Source: Palsa-459 sp035937595 (GTDB lineage Bacteria > Actinomycetota > Acidimicrobiia > Acidimicrobiales > RAAP-2). From it: a stretch of 64,000 nt of DNA. Shown piece after piece: positions 57,695 through 64,000 of this stretch (its first letter is position 1; each line of letters opens with the position of its first letter). A program made the translations under genes and the position numbers. The notes beneath the pieces were generated by a model. It was not told the DNA's origin and did not search any database. It saw only the letters and a list, made by a program, of their open reading frames with translations. The stretch is from NCBI GenBank assembly GCA_035937595.1, contig DASZHS010000068.1:1-64000 (forward strand). Reading direction: 5' to 3'.

Positions 57695-58903
57695 TCAGCG
57701 CAGCCGCTCGACCACCATGGCCATGCCCTGGCCGCCGCCGACGCACATCGACTCGAGGCCGATCGTCGTGTCGGTGTCCTCGAGCGCGTTGAGCAAGGTC
57801 GTCATGATGCGCGCGCCGGTCTGACCGAAGGGGTGGCCGAGGGCGATCGCGCCGCCCTTGACGTTGAGCTTGTCCCAGTCGACGCCGAGGTGTCGCGCCG
57901 ACGGGATGACCTGGGCCGCGAACGCCTCGTTGATCTCGACCAGGTCCACGTCGTCGATCGTGAGCCTGGCCCGGCGCAGCGCCTGGCGGCACGCCTCGAC
58001 GGGGCCGAGGCCCATGATCTCGGGGTCGAGGGCCGAGACGCCCGAGGCGACGATCCTCGCGAGCGGGGTGATGCCGAGCTCGCGCGCCTTGGTGTCGGAC
58101 ATGACGACGACGGCGGCGGCGCCGTCGTTGAGCGGGCACGCGTTGCCCGCCGTCACCCGGCCGCCCTCACGGAACGCCGGCTTCAGCTGGGCGAGCCCCT
58201 CGAGTGTCGTGTTCGGCCGCGGGCCGTCGTCGGTGGTGACGACGGTCCCGTCGGGGAGGGTCACGGGGATGATCTCGCGCTCGAAGAACCCGTTCCGCTG
58301 GCTCTCGACCGCCCGGGTCTGGGAGAGCAGCGCGAACTCGTCCATCTCCTCGCGCGTCACCTTCTCGAGCTCGGCGACGTTCTCCGCCGTCTGGCCCATC
58401 GCGATGTAGACGTCGGGGAGCCCGCCCTCGAACGGGGTCCACGGGTCGGTCACCGCGGGGTTGCGCGCCTCGGTGCGCGCGCCCGACGCGGCGAAGGCCT
58501 CGTTGTGCGAGCCGGTGTCCGCCGCGCCGTAGCGGTAGCGCGAGACGGCCTCGACGCCCGCGGCGACGAAGACGTCGCCCTCGCCCGCGCGGATGGCGTG
58601 GGCCGCCATGCGGATCGTCTGCAGCGAGCTCGAGCAGTAGCGGTTGACGGTCACGCCCGGGACGCTCTCGAGCCCCGCGAGGAGCGCCGCCACCCTCGCG
58701 ATGTTGAAGCCGGCCTCGCCGCCGGGCTGGCCGTTGCCCATGAGGACGTCCTCGACGTCGGCGGGGTCGAGCTCGGGGATCTGGGCGAGCACGTGTCGGA
58801 TGGCGAGGGCGGCGAGGTCGTCGGGACGGCAGTCCACGAGCGAGCCCTTGTTCGCCCTGCCGATCGGCGTGCGTCCCGTCGCGACGATGACTGCCTCTGC
58901 CAT
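57695..58903 (-). CDS. Acetyl-CoA C-acyltransferase (thiolase)
   Basis: A 402-residue thiolase: VATGRTPIGRANKGSLVD, GVTVNRYCSSSLQTIRMAA (nucleophile Cys), NACPLNDGAAAVVVMSD, EINEAFAAQV, NVKGGAIALGHPFGQTGARI (His) and CVGGGQGMAMV (second Cys). It fits FadA-type beta-oxidation enzymes. ATG 58903 has AGAGGAGG 7 nt upstream. Confidence 0.93.
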   Translation of the reverse strand: MAEAVIVATGRTPIGRANKGSLVDCRPDDLAALAIRHVLAQIPELDPADVEDVLMGNGQPGGEAGFNIARVAALLAGLESVPGVTVNRYCSSSLQTIRMAAHAIRAGEGDVFVAAGVEAVSRYRYGAADTGSHNEAFAASGARTEARNPAVTDPWTPFEGGLPDVYIAMGQTAENVAELEKVTREEMDEFALLSQTRAVESQRNGFFEREIIPVTLPDGTVVTTDDGPRPNTTLEGLAQLKPAFREGGRVTAGNACPLNDGAAAVVVMSDTKARELGITPLARIVASGVSALDPEIMGLGPVEACRQALRRARLTIDDVDLVEINEAFAAQVIPSARHLGVDWDKLNVKGGAIALGHPFGQTGARIMTTLLNALEDTDTTIGLESMCVGGGQGMAMVVERLR

Positions 58904-58926
58904 GGGTCCTCCTCTGGGTCGCGGCG

Positions 58927-58932
58927 AGCCTA
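58927..58932 (-). promoter_or_regulatory. -10 element TAGGCT of the thiolase gene
   Basis: TAGGCT on the minus strand 23 nt before the ATG, leaving a short leader with a good ribosome-binding site. Confidence 0.35.
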
Positions 58933-58986
58933 TTAGCGGTGACCACGGGGGCGCCCCTCGACGAGGGGTCCGTGGCGGGCCGTGTC

Positions 58987-58992
58987 TAGATT
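58987..58992 (+). promoter_or_regulatory. -10 element TAGATT of the NUDIX gene
   Basis: TAGATT 32 nt before ATG 59025; the leader lacks a Shine-Dalgarno. Confidence 0.35.
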
Positions 58993-59024
58993 GGCGGGGC
59001 CGACGCGCGCCCCCACGACCCACG

Positions 59025-59534
59025 ATGCGAACCGACGAGCCGCCGCGGCGCCGAGACTCGGCGCGGGTCATCGTGCTCGACCGCGCCGGCCGGGTCCTGC
59101 TGCTCGAGACCTATGACGACCACGACGACCGGCCGGCCTTCTGGCTGACGCCGGGCGGCGGGGTCGAGCTCGGCGAGTCGATCGCCGGGACCGCCGCGCG
59201 CGAGCTCGCCGAGGAGACCGGGATCCACGTCCCACCCGACGCGCTCGGCCCGCCCGTCGCGGTCGCGCGGGGGGAGTGGACGTTCCACTCGACGCGGCTC
59301 GTCGGCGAGGACACGTTCTTCGTGCTCGTGACCGACGGGGTCACCGTCCGCACCGACGGGTGGACGCCGCTCGAGCACGAGGTCCACCGCGGGTGGCGGT
59401 GGTGGACCCTCGACGAGCTCGACGCGACCGACGCGGTCGTCGTGCCGGCCGGGCTCGCGGGACTGGCGCGACGCCTCGCGGGCGGCTGGCGACCCGAGGA
59501 CGGCCACACCCCGCTCGGGTGGCTCGCCTTCTGA
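59025..59534 (+). CDS. NUDIX hydrolase
   Basis: A 169-residue protein: RVIVLDRAGRVLLLETYDDHDD, then the Nudix box GGGVELGESIAGTAARELAEETGI (G-x5-E-x7-REUxEE with one extra spacer), and an aromatic C-terminal strand (HRGWRWWTLDELD). It hydrolyses an unknown nucleoside diphosphate derivative. It is convergent with the acyl-CoA synthetase gene, with stops 5 nt apart. Confidence 0.88.
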   Translation: MRTDEPPRRRDSARVIVLDRAGRVLLLETYDDHDDRPAFWLTPGGGVELGESIAGTAARELAEETGIHVPPDALGPPVAVARGEWTFHSTRLVGEDTFFVLVTDGVTVRTDGWTPLEHEVHRGWRWWTLDELDATDAVVVPAGLAGLARRLAGGWRPEDGHTPLGWLAF

Positions 59535-59548
59535 GGGCGTCAGCCCTC
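59533..59548. terminator. Small hairpin spanning both convergent stop codons
   Basis: GAGGGC (59533-59538) pairs with GCCCTC (59543-59548) around loop GTCA; both gene ends lie inside it. The stem is short, so terminator function is tentative. Confidence 0.3.
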
Positions 59549-61192
59549 CCCGCGCAGCCAGGCGGCCATCTCGTCGCGGTGCCGTGCGTAGTCCATCTTC
59601 CCCGCCGGCGTCCGCCCGATCGAGTCGACGACGCGGACCCGGTGCGGCGCCTTGTAGTGCGCCAGGCGGTCCTTCACGTGCGCGATCAGCTCGGCCTCGT
59701 CGGGGACCACCCCGTCGTGGGGCTCGACGACGGCCATGACGACCTCGCCCCAGCGGTCGTCCTTCACGCCGAGCACGCACGCGTCGTCGATGGCAGGGTG
59801 CGTCTTGAGCGCCTCTTCCACCTCCTCGGGGAAGACCTTCTCGCCCGCGGTGTTGATGCACTGCGAGCCCCGGCCGAGGAGCAGGATCGTCCCGTCCTCG
59901 CGCACCTTGGCCCAGTCGCCCGGCACCGAGTAGCGCTTGCCGTCGATCGTCCGGAACGTCGCGTCGGTCTTGGCCGGGTCCTTGTAGTAGCCGAGGGGGA
60001 GGCGCCCGCCGAGCGCGAGCATCCCGGGCACGTCGCTGCCGGCGACCACCTCGGTGCCGTCCTCGGCCAGCACGCGGACGTCCTCGCCGAGCGTGAACTC
60101 CGCGGTGCGTCGCGTGAGCCCCGCGCCCATGACCGACGCGCCCATGCCGAGGGCCTCCGACGAGCTGAACCCGTCGATCAGCAGCATGCCGGGGTTGACC
60201 TCGAGGAGTCCGCGCTTGACCTCCTCGGACCACATCGCCCCCGACGAGATGATCCCCCGCAGCGAGGCGATGCGGTCGGTCCGCCCGCCCGAGCGCAGGG
60301 CCTCGAGCATGGGTCGGGCGAAGGGGTCGCCGACGATGACCACGACGTCGGCGGCCGTCTCGGCGACGGTGTCGACGAGCTCGGTCGCGTCGAAGCGCCG
60401 CGACGCGAGCAGCACGACGGTGCCCGCCTCGATCAGGGTCTCGAGCGTGCTGAACAGCCCGGTCCCGTGCATGAGCGGGCACGCCACGACGACGGTGGGC
60501 CCCGTGCCCTCGCGCTCGAGCGCCGCGGCGAGCTCGCCGAGCCCGGCCCCGTGGTCGTAGCGGCGCGTGCCGCCCGCGTTCAGCCGGCGGAACAGGTCGT
60601 CCTGCGGCCACATCACGCCCTTCGGCATGCCGGTCGTGCCGCCGGTGTAGAGCAGCACGAGGTCGTCCCCGGACCGCTCGCGGCTCGTCGGCGCCCCAAG
60701 GGGTGCGGCGAGCGCGTCGAACGGCTCGGCCCACGCAGGGCACGGGTCCGTGCCGTCGTCGACGTGCACCCAGGTCGCCACCCGAGGGCAGCGGCCGCGC
60801 AGCCGCGCGGTCCGCTCCGCGAACGCGCCGTGGAAGACGACCGCCGCGCAGTCGGCGTTGTCCCACAGGTAGGCGAGCTCGTCGTCGCCGTAGCGGTAGT
60901 TGGTGTTGACCGGCACGAGCCGGGCGTGCAGCGCGGCCACGGTGGCGATCGCGTACTCGGGGGCGTTGTACAGGTAGATGCCGACCTTGTCCTGGAGCCC
61001 CGCGCCCCGCTCGACGAGGCGCTGGCCGAGGGCGTCGGCGCGGGCGAGCAGCTCGCCGTAGGTGAGCTCGCGCTCCCCGTGGCGCACCGCGACGGCGTCG
61101 GGGTGGATGCGCGACACCACCTCGAGGACGTCGGCGTAGTTCCAGCTGGTCACGTGGGCTCCCCGGGTCACGAGCGATCGGACCTGGCTCAT
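59540..61192 (-). CDS. Fatty-acid--CoA ligase (acyl-CoA synthetase)
   Basis: A 550-residue adenylate-forming enzyme: LLYTGGTTGMPKGVMW (P-loop), FSSSEALGMGASV (A5), PGDWAKVREDGTILLLGRGSQCINTAGEKVFPEEVEE (A7-A8 hinge) and GRTPAGKMDYARHR with the catalytic Lys. It activates a fatty acid or related carboxylate; short-, medium- or aromatic substrate cannot be told. It is divergent from the acyl-CoA dehydrogenase and near the thiolase, so the three probably serve one degradative pathway. ATG at 61192; no clear ribosome-binding site. Confidence 0.9.
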   Translation of the reverse strand: MSQVRSLVTRGAHVTSWNYADVLEVVSRIHPDAVAVRHGERELTYGELLARADALGQRLVERGAGLQDKVGIYLYNAPEYAIATVAALHARLVPVNTNYRYGDDELAYLWDNADCAAVVFHGAFAERTARLRGRCPRVATWVHVDDGTDPCPAWAEPFDALAAPLGAPTSRERSGDDLVLLYTGGTTGMPKGVMWPQDDLFRRLNAGGTRRYDHGAGLGELAAALEREGTGPTVVVACPLMHGTGLFSTLETLIEAGTVVLLASRRFDATELVDTVAETAADVVVIVGDPFARPMLEALRSGGRTDRIASLRGIISSGAMWSEEVKRGLLEVNPGMLLIDGFSSSEALGMGASVMGAGLTRRTAEFTLGEDVRVLAEDGTEVVAGSDVPGMLALGGRLPLGYYKDPAKTDATFRTIDGKRYSVPGDWAKVREDGTILLLGRGSQCINTAGEKVFPEEVEEALKTHPAIDDACVLGVKDDRWGEVVMAVVEPHDGVVPDEAELIAHVKDRLAHYKAPHRVRVVDSIGRTPAGKMDYARHRDEMAAWLRGEG

Positions 61193-61239
61193 TGTGCCCG
61201 CTCGGCGGACCACGGTGCGGCGCCGGGCCCCGCCATGGG

Positions 61240-61245
61240 TAGCCT
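61240..61245 (+). promoter_or_regulatory. -10 element TAGCCT upstream of the mini-ORF and acyl-CoA dehydrogenase
   Basis: TAGCCT, 10 nt, ATG 61256. Confidence 0.4.
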
Positions 61246-61255
61246 CGGTCGCGTC

Positions 61256-61312
61256 ATGCGCGCCACCGACCTCCGCGGCGCTGCGGTGCACGGCGAGGGC
61301 TGGTCGACGTGA
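61256..61312 (+). CDS. 18-residue mini-ORF coupled to the acyl-CoA dehydrogenase
   Basis: ATG 61256 encodes an 18-residue peptide (MRATDLRGAAVHGEGWST) whose TGA overlaps GTG 61309 of the dehydrogenase. A TAGCCT -10 lies 10 nt upstream. The dehydrogenase lacks a convincing Shine-Dalgarno, favouring coupling. Confidence 0.35.
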   Translation: MRATDLRGAAVHGEGWST

Positions 61313-62436
61313 CGACGGCGGTGGGGCGCGACGCGACGGCGGCGCTCCGTCACGAGGTGCGCGCGTGGCTGGCGGCGAACCCGCACCCGAGCGGCGTGCA
61401 GCTCGCCGAGCGGGGGCTCGTCGCACCGCACTGGCCCGTGCCGTGGGGGCTCGGCGCGGACGCCGCGTCGCAGCTCGCGATCGACGAGGAGCTCGGTCGC
61501 GCCGGCGTGCGCCGACCGATCAACCCGATCGGGATCGGCTGGGCGGGCCCGACGCTGCTCGAGGGCGGGACGGCCGCCCAGCAGGCGCGGTGGCTGCCGG
61601 GGATCCTCTCGGGCGCACAGCTCTGGTGCCAGCTGTTCAGCGAGCCGGACGCCGGCAGCGACCTCGCGTCGCTGCGCACGCGGGCCGTGCGCGACGGGGA
61701 CGAGTGGGTGGTCAATGGCGCCAAGATCTGGACGAGCCTCGCCCACGTCGCGAGCTTCGGGATCCTGCTCGCGCGCACCGACGCCGACGCCGAGCCCCAC
61801 CAGGGGATCTCCTACTTCGTCTGCCCGATGGACCTCGACGGCATCGAGGTCCGCCCGATCGTCGACATGACCGGTGACCACGCGTTCAACGAGGTCTTCT
61901 TCGACGACGTCCGCATCCCCGCCGACCACCTCGTCGGCGAGGTGCACCGCGGCTGGCGCCTCGCCAAGGTCACCCTCGGCAACGAGCGGGTGTCGCTGTC
62001 GGGCGAGGGCGCGCTGTGGGGGAGGGGTCCGACGGCGGCGCACCTCGTCGAGCGATCGAGGGGCCATGCCCTCAGCGCCCTGCAGCGCGACGCGCTCGTC
62101 CGCGTGTGGTCCGAGGGCAAGGTTCTCTCGCTGCTGCGCGACCGACTCGTGGCCGCCGCCCTGCGCGGCGAGCCACCCGGCCCCGAGGCCTCGGTGCGCA
62201 AGGCGCTCGCCGACGACCACGGCCAGCACGTGATGGGGCTCGCGAAGGACCTGGCGGGCACCGCCGGCGTGCTCGTCGGCACCGGCCCGTTCGGCCAGGG
62301 AGGGCAGGGCGGCGCGGAGTGGTCGCACGGGTTCCTCTACGCCCAGGCGCTGACCATCGGCGGCGGGACGGCGGCGGTGCAGCGCAACATCGTCGCCGAG
62401 CGAGTGCTCGGGCTGCCGAGGGACCCCGCCCCGTGA
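61309..62436 (+). CDS. Acyl-CoA dehydrogenase
   Basis: A 375-residue flavoenzyme: helical N-terminus (EVRAWLAANPHPSG), WCQLFSEPDAGSDLASLRTRAVRDGDEWVVNGAKIWTSLAHVA (FAD and substrate loops), VFFDDVRIPADHLVGEV, and a C-terminal bundle (SVRKALADDHGQHVMGL, LTIGGGTAAVQRNIVAERVLGLP). The IGGGT-x3-QRNII-ERVLGLP end is typical of actinobacterial FadE-like enzymes; the usual catalytic Glu is not certain. GTG start overlaps the mini-ORF stop. Confidence 0.9.
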   Translation: MTTAVGRDATAALRHEVRAWLAANPHPSGVQLAERGLVAPHWPVPWGLGADAASQLAIDEELGRAGVRRPINPIGIGWAGPTLLEGGTAAQQARWLPGILSGAQLWCQLFSEPDAGSDLASLRTRAVRDGDEWVVNGAKIWTSLAHVASFGILLARTDADAEPHQGISYFVCPMDLDGIEVRPIVDMTGDHAFNEVFFDDVRIPADHLVGEVHRGWRLAKVTLGNERVSLSGEGALWGRGPTAAHLVERSRGHALSALQRDALVRVWSEGKVLSLLRDRLVAAALRGEPPGPEASVRKALADDHGQHVMGLAKDLAGTAGVLVGTGPFGQGGQGGAEWSHGFLYAQALTIGGGTAAVQRNIVAERVLGLPRDPAP

Positions 62437-62439
62437 GAC

Positions 62440-64000
62440 TCAGGTGCCGAGCGCGTGCACCCGTCGGACGGGGCCCAGCCGCCGGGCCGCGTTGATGGGG
62501 GTGACGTCCACGACGTAGTGGTGGTGCGGCACCACGCGGTAGAGCCGGCACGTGTTCGTCACGGTCACGCAGCTGATCGTCGTCTCGTGGGGACTCCTCG
62601 CGACCACGAGGAAGGTCGCGATGGGTGAGCCGCCGAACACCGTCGGCCCGTACCAGGTGACGTCGAAGCGGTGGTGGCCGACCGTCACGGCGACCCTCGA
62701 CACCGCGCCGGGCCGCGTCCCTCGGCTGAACGGCTGGGCGACCGTCGAGAACGGGTAGACGCCCTCGACCGACGGCGCCCTCGGCGTCGTCGTCCCGACG
62801 GCCTCGCAGAAGCGCGGCGAGGTGCACGCGATCGCGGTGAGGACCCCCCCGGCCGAGACCGAGCCGTGCGACCGCGGCGTCGCGGCGAGCGCCGGGTCGG
62901 TCCAGACCCCGTCGGTCTGCGTGAAGACGACCGGGACCGAGCCGCTCACGCCGGGGGCCGTCTTGGGGTTCGCGCGGTCGAGCCGGCCGACGGCGAGGCA
63001 CCGCCGCGCCTGCGGGCACGACACGCCGGCGAGCGCGCCGCCGTAGGTCCCCGGCGCGAAGAACTTCCACGGCAGCAGCATCTCGTGGGTCCACGACCCC
63101 GCCTTGTACCGGACCGAGAACGGCGCGATCCTCCCGTTGGCCGTGAGGGTCGGTCCCGCCGAGCCGACGGCGAGGCACGACGTCGCCGTCGGACACGCGA
63201 CGGCGTTGAGCGAGACCCTCGTCGAGGCGTACGGGGTGATCACCGTCGGCGTCCACGTCCCGTGGTCGTCCACCGCCGTGTAGCCGTACGTCGCGCTGGG
63301 CGACGCGGTGCCGCCGACGGCGCCCACGACGACGCAGTCCGTCGTCGTGGTGCACGCGATGGCCTTCGGCGTGACGACGACCGAGCCGTGCAGCTTCGTG
63401 CTCGTCGGGTCCGGCAGGAGGACCGAGGGCTGCCACACGCCGCCGACCAGGGCGTCGACGAAGGCGTGGTGCGCCGAGGCGGTGCCCCGCCACGACGCGC
63501 CCACGACGACGCAGGCGCCCGCGCGGGTGCACCAGATGGCGTCGAGCGCCGCCATCGTGGCGCCGCCCGGCAGCGGGACCGCGCTCGTCGCCGGCCCCCA
63601 GACGCCCGCGACCTCGCCCGCGAGCATCGGCCGCACCGGCGCCCCGGTCCCCGACGCCACGTAGGACCCGACGGCGAGGCAGCTCCCCTGGGTGGGACAC
63701 GCGATCGAGCGGAAGCCGACGCTCGTCGTCTGGGTCCCCGCCCCCGCCGGGAGCGCGATCGTGGTCGGGCTCGCCCACCCGCCGCCGCGCTGTGTGTCGA
63801 CGGCGGGGTGCGGGACCGAGGCCCCGTCGAGGTAGGACCCGATCGTCGTGCAGCTGCCGACGTTCCCGCAGGCGATCGAGACGTACGTGAGCACGGTCGG
63901 TGGGCCCGAGGACGGCACGGTCGGCATCGGCCGCGTGCGCGTCGTGCCCGGGACCGCGCCCGCCGGGGCGCACAGCACCGCGAGGCTGACGGCGCCGACG
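62440..64000 (-). CDS. Secreted seven-repeat beta-propeller-like protein with C-terminal Fn3-like domain (5' end outside window)
   Basis: The visible 520 residues start inside a signal peptide (VGAVSLAVLCAPAGAVPG), so only a few codons are missing. Seven repeats of about 60 residues each contain an A-C-x5-C-x2-VG core: SIACGNVGSC, SIACPTQGSC, AIWCTRAGAC, AIACTTTTDC, AVACPTATSC, GVSCPQARRC, AIACTSPRFC. Between the cores lie W-containing strands (GGWASPTTIALP, GVWQPSVLLP). This suggests a seven-bladed propeller with a disulfide per blade. The last 90 residues (VSRVAVTVGHHRFDVTWYGP) look like an Fn3 domain. Function unknown. Confidence 0.75.
   Translation of the reverse strand, partial: VGAVSLAVLCAPAGAVPGTTRTRPMPTVPSSGPPTVLTYVSIACGNVGSCTTIGSYLDGASVPHPAVDTQRGGGWASPTTIALPAGAGTQTTSVGFRSIACPTQGSCLAVGSYVASGTGAPVRPMLAGEVAGVWGPATSAVPLPGGATMAALDAIWCTRAGACVVVGASWRGTASAHHAFVDALVGGVWQPSVLLPDPTSTKLHGSVVVTPKAIACTTTTDCVVVGAVGGTASPSATYGYTAVDDHGTWTPTVITPYASTRVSLNAVACPTATSCLAVGSAGPTLTANGRIAPFSVRYKAGSWTHEMLLPWKFFAPGTYGGALAGVSCPQARRCLAVGRLDRANPKTAPGVSGSVPVVFTQTDGVWTDPALAATPRSHGSVSAGGVLTAIACTSPRFCEAVGTTTPRAPSVEGVYPFSTVAQPFSRGTRPGAVSRVAVTVGHHRFDVTWYGPTVFGGSPIATFLVVARSPHETTISCVTVTNTCRLYRVVPHHHYVVDVTPINAARRLGPVRRVHALGT

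Overview
The window is chromosomal DNA from a very GC-rich bacterium with dense gene packing, many GTG starts and frequent GTGA stop/start overlaps. The gene order (glmU-prs-rplY-pth-mfd-surA-like-mazG-eno-ftsB-DUF501-ppx; metG-tatD-rsmA-ispE), the actinobacterial ribosomal micro-proteins bS22 and bL37, coenzyme F420 genes, DUF5719 and DUF3817 all point to Actinomycetota. A lineage near Acidimicrobiia is my best guess, but this is inference. I see no insertion sequence, prophage, CRISPR array or rRNA.

Layout. 1-4.4 kb: an exported FMN-binding protein (cut by the window edge) with a ferric-reductase-like flavocytochrome, CtaG, an LprD-like/DUF3817 membrane pair and a phosphodiesterase. 4.3-11.1 kb: bL37, a DUF192-like protein, rsmI, metG, tatD, an RlpA-like exported protein, rsmA, ispE, bS22 and a VOC protein. 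11.5-16.7 kb: an MprAB-like two-component system, tRNA-Gln, a GAP-family membrane protein, a PH-domain protein and an alpha/beta hydrolase. 16.8-30.3 kb: the long housekeeping run from a shortened GlmU to ppx and a GNAT acetyltransferase. 30.3-40.4 kb: a GT2 glycosyltransferase and NlpC/P60 hydrolase, an odd tRNA with anticodon UAA, two small membrane proteins, nucleotide-sugar genes (NDP-sugar pyrophosphorylase, galE, a GDP-sugar-type dehydratase/reductase, a glycosyltransferase) and cofD-cofE. 40.4-51.2 kb: an HBHA-like protein, a giant GT2 membrane fusion with a DUF5719 partner, ftsH, a CPBP protease and an 848-residue polytopic membrane protein. 51.2-55.4 kb: the pstSCAB phosphate importer with a PHO box. 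55.4-64 kb: APS kinase, phosphohexomutase, a Trm112-like protein, thiolase, NUDIX, acyl-CoA synthetase, acyl-CoA dehydrogenase and a secreted protein that looks like a seven-bladed propeller.

How the genes work together. Several blocks serve the cell envelope: UDP-GlcNAc supply (GlmU), nucleotide-sugar synthesis, glycosyltransferases, NlpC/RlpA wall proteins and FtsB/FtsH. A second theme is redox and fatty-acid metabolism (flavocytochrome, F420, thiolase/ACS/ACAD). The pst operon and Ppx link to phosphate.

Main discoveries. (1) About twenty genes have a TANNNT -10 element ending 6-10 nt before the start codon and no Shine-Dalgarno, so leaderless transcription appears to be a major expression mode here. 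(2) Three of these promoters drive tiny ORFs whose stop codon overlaps the start of the next gene. (3) A complete class-I tRNA carries a UAA (Leu) anticodon but lacks the long variable arm. (4) GlmU lacks the acetyltransferase active site. (5) The last gene carries exactly seven C-x5-C repeats.
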